Below, piece by piece: positions 24,791-37,589 of a stretch of 64,000 bases of DNA. Under the pieces are notes generated by a model, which was not told the DNA's origin, did not search any database, and worked only from the letters and a program-made list of their open reading frames with translations. The position numbers and the translations under genes were made by a program. The DNA lies in NCBI GenBank assembly GCA_008360955.1, contig LUCM01007979.1, positions 3,264-67,263 of the forward strand. The letters are read 5' to 3'. Each line of letters starts with the position of its first letter. Within the stretch, counting starts at the first letter, position 1. The DNA comes from Fasciolopsis buskii. Its lineage: Eukaryota; Platyhelminthes; Trematoda; Plagiorchiida; Fasciolidae.

Positions 24791-27644
24791 TATCTTACTT
24801 ACTAATCCCGCTTCACAACCACATGCGCCATTGTCATTACGAGGTCTACCAAAAAAGTTTGACAGGCATTGCATTGTGAATGAATAATTTATTTTCACAA
24901 GGCTCGAAAAACATACGATGGCAGGAGGTCAAACTTCTTGTTATAATCCCACTTTCGCATGCTTTTTCGATGAGACAGTGTTGGGATTGGTCCGTGTACA
25001 ACTGTCGAAAACAGTTCCGGATTTTATTTCCCGGAAAACGTTGTCTTATTTGGTAATACTAACCGACCATGGGGACAAAAACCAATTGCGAAATTGGTAT
25101 GTAATAAGTGGTGGTTCGGTAAATTGGCACAAAACCTCGGGCCAGAAACCCAAACAAACGTTTCGTTTGTTTATCTTCCCTCATCATCATTCAATTCGGA
25201 TCTTTCAGGCGTCAGGAATTACGCAGATAGTATCGGAACTTCACCACTGTGTACCCACGGTTAGAAGGGTAATTCCGTCTGACAAATTTTTGTCTGCGAG
25301 GATGGCACACTTTCAAACATAATTTGATGGTTGGGTTGTTATACGGATACAATTGCAAATTTAATATGCTGTGATTGTTCGATGGACTTAAATGGTTCTC
25401 ACTTGAATCAAATTATCGGCTATCTGTTCTAAGGGCCGTATTACATGCCAATCATCCCTAACCACTACGTCAAGTTTTCGGGGAAAAAGTTCGTGGATGG
25501 AATGGTCAAAAAAATTTTTACAAATTGAACCGGGGCATACCAATTTATAAAAATTGAGAGTACTTTACCATTGCTATCCGACCTAATTGAATTAAAACGA
25601 ATTGTCGCAATTCTGTTTTTCCATGATTAAATCTGTAGGAGTAATCTTCAAAATAAAACATCCTTTTCATAGGATTCTAATTGTCGAGCTTGACAGTTAG
25701 ACGGGCCAGCGTGTTCATCAAACCAGTCAGCGGTGGGACATTTTAAGTACCTGTTAAAAGCGATTCAAACTTGGCAAAAGCGCTCTGTAGTAAGAACTGC
25801 ACGGCAACCAACAACTCGAGACATGGCCAATGCAGATTTTCAAATCCACTACAATCACTTTTTATTTACCACCGACAAAACAAAGTCAAACGCCGAAATG
25901 AGATACCTGGATGTATGAACTCTTGGGTGGATTTGCTGCTCCCAGAAGTGCGCTTTAAAGAATTTTTGCAAAAAATCCGAAAAAATTGTGCTGTCCGGTG
26001 TAATTCTTCGGACGAGTTTAGTACGAAAAAGTGAGGTCCGGCAGGGTCGGCACACAATTTGGGATCTCGTTGCCTGTTGGTAGTGCTGTAAGGGGAACAA
26101 AAACACGACGACGCAGCCCAGCGGATGCGTTCACGGCTCATTTATATCCTAATCAATTGGCTACCCATCATCCAAGATTTACACTAAACTTGAGCTGGAC
26201 TGTTTACCAATTGAGGTAAAACTTCCATGCCACTTGCGTAGGCCGAAAAGGGAGTTATGACACGCATTCAAAAGAACACTAAGGGCCTACCGTTGGGTTC
26301 AGAATGGGGAAGGAACTATCTCTCAAAGTCCAAACGGTTGAACTGACCCGGGTAAAAAAAAAACATCGGCGTTTGATCGACGTCCAGTCTGCCTTTTCGA
26401 TTGTTTCGCGAGTTTCCACCAGCATGTGTTCAAAAGCAAAAATGGCCTCGGGATACTGTCAAAAGCCGCCCAAAATCAAATTTAGCCATTTTTTCTGGGG
26501 CCAAACCTGAACTGTGCTAGCAACGAAAGTTATTCCAAACGTTACAGCTTCCATGGCTGGCAAACGACTGTGTGACGCAATCGACTAAAATTGACGCAAG
26601 CTAATTAACCCAATGACAATTCGCTAATGTATCTTGAACCGGGCTGTTTTCGGATAGTAACTGGATTCGGGCCACATCTGCATCCTTCATTATCTCCAAA
26701 CTTCGAACAAGTAGAGGGCCATCTAGCAATTAGCCAGACACCCATATTTGGCAAAATACAACTTCAAAATCCATCCTTCCCCTACTCGTCCCAGTTAAGT
26801 GCTTTTCATATTATAATTGTTGGAATCAGTCAACGCGAACATAAGTTCGACTACACAAGATATTCTACTTTACGTGATGAATTTATCCCGTACTCTGCTG
26901 GCAAGTTAACCAAACCGTCAAGGATTTGTCAATTAGTCTCGGTGGGCTTATGGCCTGCTCCAAAAGAAGGACATTAACTGAGAATAGATAACGAAGGCTC
27001 CTCGCGGGGCGAAAAAGATTGCGAGGGTCTGCCTCCTTTCATCAAGCAGGTTTACGATAATCTGCACACTCCGCCAAGTCCTAACTATTCGGCCATTGTC
27101 CACTGGCTAAAATTGTGGCCATCCCGGAAGCACACAATTTGAAAACCAATTTCGACTTCTTCGGCAACTATTAAGCCAATTTTCCAATTCGTAGGACTTC
27201 TGGGCATGTCGGTGTTGTTTCTTTCTCGAATTTTGTAAACTCGCTGCCCAATAAATAAACAAAACTAAAACTCATTATTAGTATGTTCGTTATTACATCC
27301 ACAAGAATACTTGTAATCGAGGGGGAAACATTCAGTCAATTCAACCAATCGGTTACTCATCGGCAATTCCAGCTGAAATTGAAGGTTCATGACGAGTCGT
27401 TTCGAATATACCGGCAAACGGGAATTTATACCTGGGTGCTTGAAAACACTAATGGTTTTAATTTTGTAAGTAAGTATTACACGTAAATAATTCTCATTTT
27501 GCAAAATTGTTTTTTTATCTCTAACGGCCAATTGTTAATTTTGTAAATGCTTCCACGGGAGCCGTCCGATTTTTTAAAATTTCCAAAGTTACGAGTAACA
27601 TTCCGGGGGGACCAAACGGGACGAAGAAGTGTATCGGAAAAATC

Positions 27645-27780
27645 GAATGGCGCCATGTATTGGGTATTTTATTGTTGAATGATATAATATTAAATAAACA
27701 CAGCGTTGGTTGGGTAGATGTTAATGCGCCAAACGTTTTCGGAACTTAACGTTGGGGGGTTAGTCTTTTCTCAAGGGGGC
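27645..27780 (-). repeat. Family D hairpin repeat, copy 3 (left arm of inverted pair)
   Basis: Minus-strand copy: CCTTGAGAAAAGACTAACC, CCGAAAACGTTTGGCGCATT, CATCTACCCAACCAACGCTG, then the AT-rich part ATTTAATATTATATCATTCA and the far end CCAATACATGGCGCCATTCG. It is head-to-head with copy 4. Confidence 0.75.
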
Positions 27781-27895
27781 CATTTGATTGTAAAACTTGC
27801 CTTGAGAAAGACTACCCACGGTAGTCGAAACGTTGGCGCATTACATCTACCAACAACGCTGTGTTATTAATATTATATCATTCACAACAAGTACG
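27780..27895 (+). repeat. Family D hairpin repeat, copy 4 (right arm of inverted pair)
   Basis: Plus-strand copy: CCTTGAGAAAGACTACCCAC, GGTAGTCGAAACGTTGGCGC, TTACATCTACCAACAACGCT, then ATTAATATTATATCATTCAC. The stem GACTACC/GGTAGTC is a perfect 7-bp hairpin with a 3-base loop, followed directly by GAAAC. Confidence 0.75.
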
Positions 27896-28979
27896 ATAAC
27901 ATTTTAAAACTTCTATGACAACTACTGTGAGTAAATGAAAGAATATCGACCGACTGGATAGAACTGAGCTGAAGTGAATGGAACTAGCATATAGTGTGAA
28001 CAGTTATCGATATAGTGTATTTTTCTCTAAGCAGAGCAATATTTTCACCCCCTGGTGTCAACTAATATGAGGTTTAATTTCCCGTGTTATTAATTACTCG
28101 TTCAGATATGGATGTTGTCTAAAACGATATGTCCCCTTTTTCCCGTCTTCGGTGAGCGCGAGTAATCGATTTTGAAAAAAAGGAATGTCACAAAAAATTT
28201 TGGATTCAACTTGCTGTGTGAATGCAACCTTTCAGGTGGTGGGAAACTGAAAAGATCACGGTTAAATTGGAACGGTAACGATGGAACTTCAGCCCACTGG
28301 TGAATGAACTCATGACACATTGGGACTTGGCTGTTTGAAGTGGAGGAATCGTTGAATGGGATTCTAACATTCACCTGATTACCGAGACTGCCGAATCGAA
28401 TGATAGAAGCTGTTCATGCTGGAGCTGAGATATTTTTCAGACTTAATAAGAAGAAGGTTTCAACCGGGGGACAGCCTCGATAAACAGTGAAAATTTTGAA
28501 CTTGTTCACTGGAACGAGGGGTTTTTTGATTGCTCCGCAGTATGACAACAGCACAACACTTTAAAAGTCCCAGGAGTTGATTTAACCGGATTTTATCAGC
28601 AAACTGGTTTGATGCCAAATGAAAGGAAGTTTGTGAGTTTACTCGAAACAAATGTTTTGAATTATTCACTTCGACGGGATTTTACCGGGAAAAGCATTCG
28701 AGTGTTGTGTGAAATGTTTTGTGTTTGTCGATAGCATTAATCAAGCTTTCATCCATCCTTCTATTAATAATCTAGTCCTACACGCACAGGACGATGATAT
28801 TGGTCCTGACAGCCTACCCTAAGCCATATCAAGGCACGGTGCTGCGGCGCAGATTAAGGTTGTTTTCTATCCCTGACTACTAAGACCAATCACCATTGTT
28901 CCCATCGCAGCATCAGCTGTTCTACTGCTTTAGCTAGAAGATTTTGTCCTATCGCCTTAACATCTGCGGGTCTTAAACT

Positions 28980-29930
28980 GACAAAGCGTGCTCTGCTTGA
29001 GCGCCTGTGCTCATCTACGAAACCTCCTAATGACATCTTTCAGTTGATCTATAAATCTAATAGGTCCTTCCTGGAACCTGTCGCTTTCCTTATTGATCAC
29101 AAGTGTACGTCCTTAGACGCATAGATGGAATCCGTGCGTTTCAGCTCCCTAGACTATTCGTCGGCACACGTTTACGTCCAACCCTCTCTAACCTTCGTCG
29201 CAAAATCCAAACATTCGCTTGTCCCATGCCCTCATTAACATAGATGTCTGATTACTTTTCCAAACGAATCCAGTGCACACGTCTGGAATTTAAAAATTCG
29301 AAACCGTCCGTTAACAACACAAACGTGTTTCAGGGTGTTGTTCATTCACTGCATCTCTTCTCTATTTACATCAGTGACTTATCAACTAGTTCCACTTGTC
29401 CTTTGTTTAAGTATTCTGGCGGTGTCGCGCTCTCTCAACCCGTTTTGAGCACTCATGATTTTCAAACTTTTTCCAAAATCGCATTTTCTATCTACGATTT
29501 TTCTGCACAAGCTTGTTCAAATCTCAACACATCTAAATGATTCCAGTGACTGTCCACTTGTCTTCGGGTCAAGCTACAAAGTGGAACTGCATACAACAGC
29601 TCAGAAATACTCAGTAGATTTATTTATGTGAAATATCTAGGGGTTATTATTGATTAACTTCTGAATTGGACTTCTTATATTCCCGCTCGTGTAACGAATC
29701 TCCGGTGGTTGTCGTTTCACATCAGAAGATTTGGACTACGTAGGTTGGATGACGATTTTTATTTTGCAACGATAGTCCCATCAATCCATGCTGTCTAATG
29801 TACACGTTGCTCAAATATGGATGAAATGCACGTGAGTATTTGCTGCCGATCGGAATCAATAAAACGACTATTTGGAAAAATTCGGACAAAGTAAAATTTT
29901 CCATTAAAATGTATTTGCACCGCACAACAC
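28980..29930 (+). pseudogene. Jockey/CR1-like LINE reverse transcriptase remnant
   Basis: Plus-strand relic. Before the RT, PPNDIFQLIYKSNRSFLEP is the linker between endonuclease and RT. The frame 29244-29540 carries GVVHSLHLFSIYISDLS (the G-x-P-Q-G-S-V-L-G-P-L-L-F motif, damaged) and FKYSGGVALSQP, where the catalytic Y-A-D-D has become Y-S-G-G at 29412-29423. A second frame from about 29605 to 29926 continues with RFIYVKYLGVIID, a stop, LLNWTSYIPARV, RWLSFHIRRFGLRRLDDD, another stop and more. Frameshifts and stops show that it is dead. It is inside the giant FERM intron. Confidence 0.8.
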
Positions 29931-32900
29931 ACTATTGACAAAATGACACTTGTTGTGATTTAGGGTTGTTACAATTTACGCACCTGAAATTTATAACGGT
30001 TGGGAAATAATAAAATTTGTAGGTTTGCCTTGTAATTTCTTATAACGAGAGAAAAAGTACATCTGTAATGCAAGATATTCATTTCCATTTGTAAGGTACG
30101 TGCAGACAGGCAAAGCGACCCACGTTTTTCGAACCCCCCGATGAAATATCGTGCTGCAAATATCTTCAGAACCAATCGGTTAACCGTTTTTTTCCCAATC
30201 GCAGTCAGTTGGCATAGTCGATCGGGGATTTCGAGGCGATGTGTGTGTTGTGTGGACACACGGGCAGGAGTTTTTGGTTCTCCTCTGCCTCCCAGTCCGG
30301 TTTTCGCGTTAACACATAGATGCGAACGACCGTTGGTCGAGTCGGACATTTGAGACAATTTTTATGGACTAATACCATTCGTGATTATTGCAGCTAATTG
30401 ATCGTTGTGCTGACAATGAAAACCGGATTATGCCAAGTTACAGTCATTTTGATGCACAAATTTCTGGGGAGAGTCACGAAGAACGGGGATTGCATAAATT
30501 GGACTCGGTCATTGGCCAACACTGGCAAACATTCAACCAAATTATCCATCGGTAGTTCTTTATTTCTTTTGCATGGTGAGAGGAATCTTTTTCAGAGAAG
30601 TGAATGAAACAAGTGTAAGGAAATCGTTCAAGATAAAAAAATTTCTCACACCCCACCTATTAACAAGAATGGGAATTCGTGTTGTTCACAGTTGAACACT
30701 GCACCTCTAGCACTGCTGTGGGCAGTTATATCCAAACACTTGACAGTCGGTGGGAGCGTTCCGAAGAATCTTCAGATCTATTAGCTAAGTTTCGCAATGA
30801 GATTCTATCGCCGAGACATGGTCTGTTTCAGGCCCAAGTTCAAAATACTTGCTACTTTTCCTTGAAAATTACCACTGAGCACATTGAGAAAAACACAAGT
30901 TGGCGAACAAGCTCGTTTCTCAGTGATTTCGTACTCATGCCTTTACATCACTATATATATCTTGACAAAATATTTTCACCATAAGGAAGGATTAGGATTA
31001 GTCATTTACAAATATGGGTGGGGGAACGGATTTGTTGGTGTTAATTGTTTTGTTGTCTAGGGTTTGTATTGGGACCGGGGGTGGGCCAAAGGAGTTGAAG
31101 CGCAACCACAAATTGTTTTTGAGATACAAAGTGTGAGGCTGTGAAGACGGATTTACGACAGGGCTTCCGCAGTGCATCAAGAGCGGGGACACTTTGCCAA
31201 CCTGAATTGTTGACCTTTGACGCTTATACAGAGTCCGGAAAGCTTGCGTCACATTCACGGGTGGTGGTTAAAGTTATTTGCTAGATGTGAAAGCCAGCTG
31301 CGCATAAGGAGAGCGTGTGAAGTAAATCGCGAGGGTCCCAACCATTGCCGTAGTGGTGCTACCGGATGGCAGTTCAAAGACAAGCCGGGGGCCTGGTCGT
31401 GCGGCCGATTGTTACCATTGGTCCCACAGGAAACATGGAGTAAAACGAATAGACTACAAAATTGAAGGCTGGGCAGAATCAGGGACTTTGTCTTTCAACC
31501 CATAATTGGACCACTACGGGGTGGGGATTTGAACAGGATAAGAAAAGGCTTTGAGCTTGCGTTAGAATGTTCTTATGATAGCCAACTAGTCAGGTCTTTT
31601 CGTCGTGGCTATTTCTGCTTAAGCGTTGTCCACCTTTGAATGGCAGAAGATATGGTATACCGGGCTTTTCTCTTCCACCGGTCGCCTGCCTAGGAAACTT
31701 CCTGTTCTGGTCTTCCAACATCTTGTCTGATTAATCTTAATTGGGAAACATTTCAGGTGAATTTACTCTTCTGAGCGTTCTGGCAAGTTCAGCTTCAAGA
31801 GTTATCTTGTGTGTAATTCTTTTTGCCCTGGCAATCAAACCAACCACCAAAATCCCTTCACCACACCCATTATTTGGTTAAAATGGGGGGACTAAAATTC
31901 CATTCTCCTATAGTTGGAAAATTAATTGGTCAAATAATATTGTGAATGTAAGCATGAGTACGAATCACTGAAAACGAGCTTGTTCGCCAACTTGCTACTT
32001 TCTTTTCTCCTCTTCAGTCTTTATTCCCGCATTGGATCGCGTTTGAAACCAGTCAGAATTTCTGGCAGTTATACTTGCTTGTAGCACACAATTAAGTCAA
32101 CTTGGCAACTACCGTGCCAAACATCCCCGTCCGTGGTTGCTGATGTTTTCCGACAACATACAATGGCAGGTTTGCAGATGATGTCATATGGACGACGTGG
32201 AAAAGCTTCACAAATGAAACATATGATATTTGACCTCCCAACCATAATGGAGATACTACAGATTAATCCTATCATGTGATCATAATTGTTTTAAACAGCA
32301 GACAAAATGTTAGGAATCGTACCTCCCCACACTGATTTTGGTATAAGATGGCTCTTCAAAATACTACCGAATATCATCTCGTTGGTCAGAATTTTATAAG
32401 GGCCAATTTTTGATGATTTCATTTCCGGATTTTATCAATACAATAAACACATTTGATTCTTCATTCCATCTCTAATTCTTAATATTAATCAAATGACACT
32501 TATTAGTACACACGTTGCCCATAACGCCTAGTTCATCTCTGTGAGAACTACGATCAATAGCCGTCCGAAATCAGCATCACCAACCGAAGAGTGCCATACC
32601 ATGTTTTTTAAAATTTAGGTCAGCCGTTAATAATCAGACGCACAGATTACTTTAAAGGTGCTTGATTTGCCATAATTCACTTCCGCTTCAGGCTCTAATA
32701 ACGGTTCCGTAGATATGATCTGCATCGGGCAAGCATTTACGGCACAACAATAGCTGGGTGAAGTGTGTTTGTGTGATTTTTAGTGACAATCTTCCAGGTA
32801 TTGGGATAGCTTGGTGACACACCACATAAGGGAATCACTCATAAGTATCAATTTCTATGAGAAGCTAAGAATTGAAGAAAACGAAGTGTGAGGAATAACA

Positions 32901-33149
32901 TGCGTTGGTAAATGAACATCAGTTTGTTTGGTACAAAAGGAAAGGAAGAAATTTTCTCAGAAAAGTACGACCGATTCTGCAGTTATGGTCACAGCTGGTG
33001 ATTTCCCGTACAGTTAACCCCTTACGTGTGCATTCATTCGTTAAGTTATTGGCAAGGTGTATAGGGTATGGTGAATCTGTGTAAGAACCAAGCGATGATT
33101 TATCACGATGTTTCCATCGTTTGGCAAGGATAACATTCAGAAAAAGGAT

Positions 33150-33235
33150 ATAAAGTCTGGAACTATTGGTTTTTATTCTTCAGCAGTATGTTTTGTACAC
33201 GAATAAATGGACGAAAACTGGCGAGTAATCACCAA
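33150..33235 (-). repeat. Interspersed repeat family C, copy 3
   Basis: Short minus-oriented trace with TTCAGCAGTATGTTTTGTAC and ATGGACGAAAACTGGCGAG, aligning with copies 1 and 2. Confidence 0.45.
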
Positions 33236-33724
33236 GGGATTTTTACACGAATTTATTATTCATGCTCACTCTTAACGATTCAAATGAGATTCAAATGGAA
33301 GCATTTGCCACTTTATTTGCTTTGACAGGTGTGAATTGGTTTTGCGAGTGACGACCAGAGTGCAAAATTGCAAAAATGAATTGAGAGATGAAACAATACC
33401 GACCCGGGGGACGTAAAGCTTGAGGGATAGATTTGATGGATGTACGATTTGTTTCACTGTTTTACAATGTGCGGACATTTGGTTTTTCCCGTAGCTATCT
33501 ACCAGGGCATGTTTGCGGTAAAATTCACCAACTCAGATAATTTGATCGAGAGGGAGAATAGTGGAGCTTTGGGAAGCCACGGGCAACTTTTTTGTAGCCT
33601 TCAGAAACCGGCGAGAAAAACCAAGCCCTTTTCGGCAATGCAGAATATTCAAATCAAAGCAATTTTGTTCATCAGCAATTCCAGCTAAAATTAATTCGCC
33701 CAAGCAACCAAATCCACATTAAAC

Positions 33725-34055
33725 TATCAGTAGGGGTCGATCGCTGTGAGCTAATGGACAGCAACCGTGCAAATCAGTGACGGATAGGTGCATCATCACC
33801 ATGTGTTGAAGTTCAACAAACCGTTCAGAGCCTGCCCGGTAGCCTAATGGCTAAGGCGTTCGACTCAGAATCGTTTGTCCTTGTTCGGGTTCGGATTCGC
33901 GTCCCAGTTCGGGCGCGGTGGATATGCATTGCTGATGATTCCTAACAAGAATGAAACAGCTGTACAGTGCTTCCATGGTTTCTTTATGGTCAGTTGAGCA
34001 ATGATATCACATGGTGAATTATTTCATGAAAACATTCAATCTCCTACTACTAAAA
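33725..34055 (+). repeat. Family B repeat with tRNA-like head, copy 2 (most complete)
   Basis: Plus-strand element of about 330 bp. Its left part (TAGGGGTCGATCGC to ACCGTTCAGAGC) matches the right part of the copy at 45.6-45.9 kb in reverse. The tRNA-like core starts GCCCGGTAGCCTAATGGCTA with A-box-like bases and ends with GGGTTCGGATTCGCGTCCC. The tail runs GGCGCGGTGGATATGCATTG, AACAGCTGTACAGTGCTTCC and ATTATTTCATGAAAACATTC. Confidence 0.75.
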
Positions 34056-37000
34056 CGTATAAACAAAACTACTGGGAGTTTGGAAAAAAATATTGAAGAA
34101 AAAAGGAGACTGAAGGAGACCAAAATGATCGAAATTTTTGTTCTTTTATTTAAGATTTATACCTTTTGAAAAATAATTCACTTAATGCTTGGCTGAATTG
34201 TCCTTCGAATGTGGATGCAAGCCTACTCCATTTCGGATGCTGGCAGTTGTTTTATTCATGGGAAAGGATTACAGTCAGTCGCAATGTGAAGGAATTAAAC
34301 TGGTCAGCCAGCACGGGTATTTCCAAAAAAATGGTTATTACCACGTAACGTGCTAAGCAGTTCCATTGCTTATCTCGTCACTCGAGACATTAAAAGCTCA
34401 ATACAGCAGTTTCTGTTCATCAGGATTGTGACACTTCATCTCCTTCGGTTTGCCTCATTCACCAGACAAATCCCGGCGGGGTCAGTTTGAAGTCAGTGTT
34501 ACAAGGCTATGACCCTATCACAACCACCTCCGGACTAATACTGCGGTACGTCTACCACACTTGAAATCTGTTATCGGAAATCTCTCGGGAGAGAGTATGG
34601 ACAATACAAAGCTATTACAAACTCTGAACAGATTGTTGCGATGGTTGCATTTGCTTGAGGCCGTGATGAATTTGGGACGAAGCAAACAGGACAATCCAAA
34701 GACTTTGATCATCATTTCATAAGTTTCAGTAGCACGTTATCAGGTTAGTCCAGGGAATCAACTTACAGAAATGCGAATATTAGCATTCTGATTAAAAAAA
34801 TTCAGAATTGATCTGTCCTCCGGATGACTGTGAAACAGTACGAAGGTTTTGTAATGTAAATGTGCTTAGAGTCTTCCGCTATCTGGAGATTTCTCATATC
34901 TCTGATAAGGACTGTCTAAGCTGGATTGGGTTTACCGAAAAGGAGGCCGCGGACAAGAACAGTATTCAAGGGGTGGCGAATTTCATCTTAAAAGTGTCAA
35001 GAACCTAGTGATGGCGTTGCGGTGGAGTGCTTGTGGCCCACCACTAAACATGGTGAAAACCAAACGTGTCCCTTTGGGACATCGTACACGAGGCGTAAGA
35101 ACCAAGCGAGCGTTCATCCCTTGATCTGATATGATAGAAAGGCATATGAACTGAAATGTGGCTTACAGGTTTTCAGCCCTATGGAACGCTGCTTTGCAGA
35201 TAAGGTCTTGTGCCCAAAGTCTCCGAGTTCTGTTGCCTTTATCAGCCTGTTATTTTAGCCCGGACAAATAAATATCGCAAGGCGAATTACATGTAATGGT
35301 GAGAAATCGATCATGTGAAGAAGGATTACAAACGTGGTTCTGATTATATTTTTTCTTCTGCATTGTATTCTCTATTCGGCAGTTTTACCGGCGCTTAATT
35401 TGTGTCTAAAATTCCGTACTCCACAGTTCCGAGTTGATTGCCATTAATCCCATTCAGCCGGTTTCCGCACGTGCAACCGCACTTTCCCATACGGAACCAA
35501 AAGCCTTGAATGTGTAAAGGTTAATTCACTCGGATCCAATGCGCTGTGAAATCATGTGACCGCGTTTCTCCAAACCCTATTGGCCAATCACATCACGTGA
35601 TACGACTGTCTACATTTTGCACTAGCAAAAATTCAGATCCGGATAAGTTATATGATAGGTTTTCATTCGAACCAGTAGCGCTTTGAACACAAATTGTATC
35701 CGCTTGGATACAGATATATTCGTCCCAGTCCGTAAAAGTTCGGCCTCTCTGAACGATCGTCTCAGACCACAAGATTAGACGCGGCATTTTTTGTTTTCAT
35801 TTCAAGTCTTTTTCCAAACATCCGTCAAAAACAACTAAATTTGTTTGGCATTCATTAGTGTAGCTTTGTGGGATAGGATAGAAATCAATGGACTCTTCAT
35901 ATACCGCGGATGAGATTTCCAGAAATGAATCTACAACAGGTGACAAAGTTGCCGCAAAACATCAGCTGAAGTTGGAAGTAACTTTGCTATGGTACTTTTG
36001 GTCTGACTACTGTTTTTCACCCGTGCGATATGTCCACAATTATTTTTTCAATATTTCGAATACCAGTAATAGTGACGACACTGTTCGAACTGCCTAGGTA
36101 GAATAGAACGTCGTGCAAACAAGAAGGTAACTGAAATGCTAAACAATTTACGTCCCGACCTGAAGACGGATACTCCTTTCATAGAACTGATCCATCTATG
36201 AAAAGTCCTCGATATCGGGAGGTTTTACGCCCACGCATGGAAGGAACCCATACATTTGAACTGCTTTCGCTGTACCAGGCCACATTGAATGACTCGGATA
36301 TTTCACTTAAGGATCAATAATTATGGGCCAAAATTACGCTGGCACATCCTTGGGAATTTGGTCAAATTTGACAACAAAACTGAGTAAATTAGTGGCTGCT
36401 TCTGATCCGTGCTGCACGTCAACTTCTGTGTTGGTGCCACATCAACCTGAAAGACTGGCTGTTTGTGATGCATAGCTCCGATTCGGACATCTGACTGAAT
36501 AGGGGTTGGATATCTTTCGTTTAAAGCCAACTCTACCATCCTAGCGGCTATCAATAAATTACCATTCAGTGGTCACCCGAATCAAGGCAGTCCAACCTCG
36601 TAATGGTGATTCACATAATTATTCCAAGGGACGGATGTAAGACCAAGTGAAGAAAATGGTGTATCGCATATGCATATCTCCGGCCCTAGTGAACGTTTAT
36701 AAGTAATGCCTAAGCATTCATTTGGGCTATTTGTTCGAAAAAGAACGAACCAGACTGAGTAAACGAAACGACTAGTAGGACAAGGCTGCTGTTAAGACAA
36801 ATGAATCAGTTCATACGCCAACTCAACTGGGACGGCCTGAATGAGTGCTGTTGAGAGAAACGCGGCAGCTCAAATTTGCATCCCAATTAACTTTTTAAAC
36901 TCGTCAATCTGAAATGCGTCTGACAAACACTAGTTGCGGGTATTAGTAGTGAGCATATACTACCAAGTGCTGCATGTATATGCGTTGTCGTTAACAGTCC

Positions 37001-37589
37001 GATTGAAGTAAAGTTAAAGTTGGTCTGTACTTGTATTTCCAATGGTTCCGGTGATTGGGAAATATCAGGGGAAAGTTAAAGAACAGTCAAGTTCATCTGT
37101 AAGCTTTCTTTAGAAGATACGTCACGGGAAGAAAAACGAATCGAAACAAGATTGCGACATATCGGCAGATTAAAATGTGCGAAATGGATGGACTCCGAAA
37201 GAATGTATTGTTAAATATTTTCCAGTAACTACAATAAACAGCTGGACAGATAATTCACCTACTGGTTTGAAACAAAACAACTGATCATCGACTGATCTCG
37301 ACGAGGAATTCCCAAATCATTCTTTAACAAAGCGGTAAAAATAAAGAGGGAACGGAAGAGATCAAAAGTTTTCGCATAACGGCTTGAAGACAAGCGTGGT
37401 ACGAAAGAAAAATGTGCAAACGGGATTAAGAGAAGACGGACAAAGAGGAGAAAAAAAGATAATAAACCATAACAAACCAACAGATTTTTGTGCTATCATC
37501 GTGAACATTTTGTGATGTTATCGTTGTTCTCCGTATTTTTAAAGAGGGATGAGGTCTACAGACAACCTATGCAGCATTCGTGCCGATGA

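Noticed and set aside
24918..25322. 134-codon plus-strand open frame
   Set aside because: No domain, no clear splice or promoter context, composition like the surrounding intron.
29969..30358. 129-codon minus-strand open frame
   Set aside because: No domain recognised; partly overlaps the flank of the LINE relic on the other strand.
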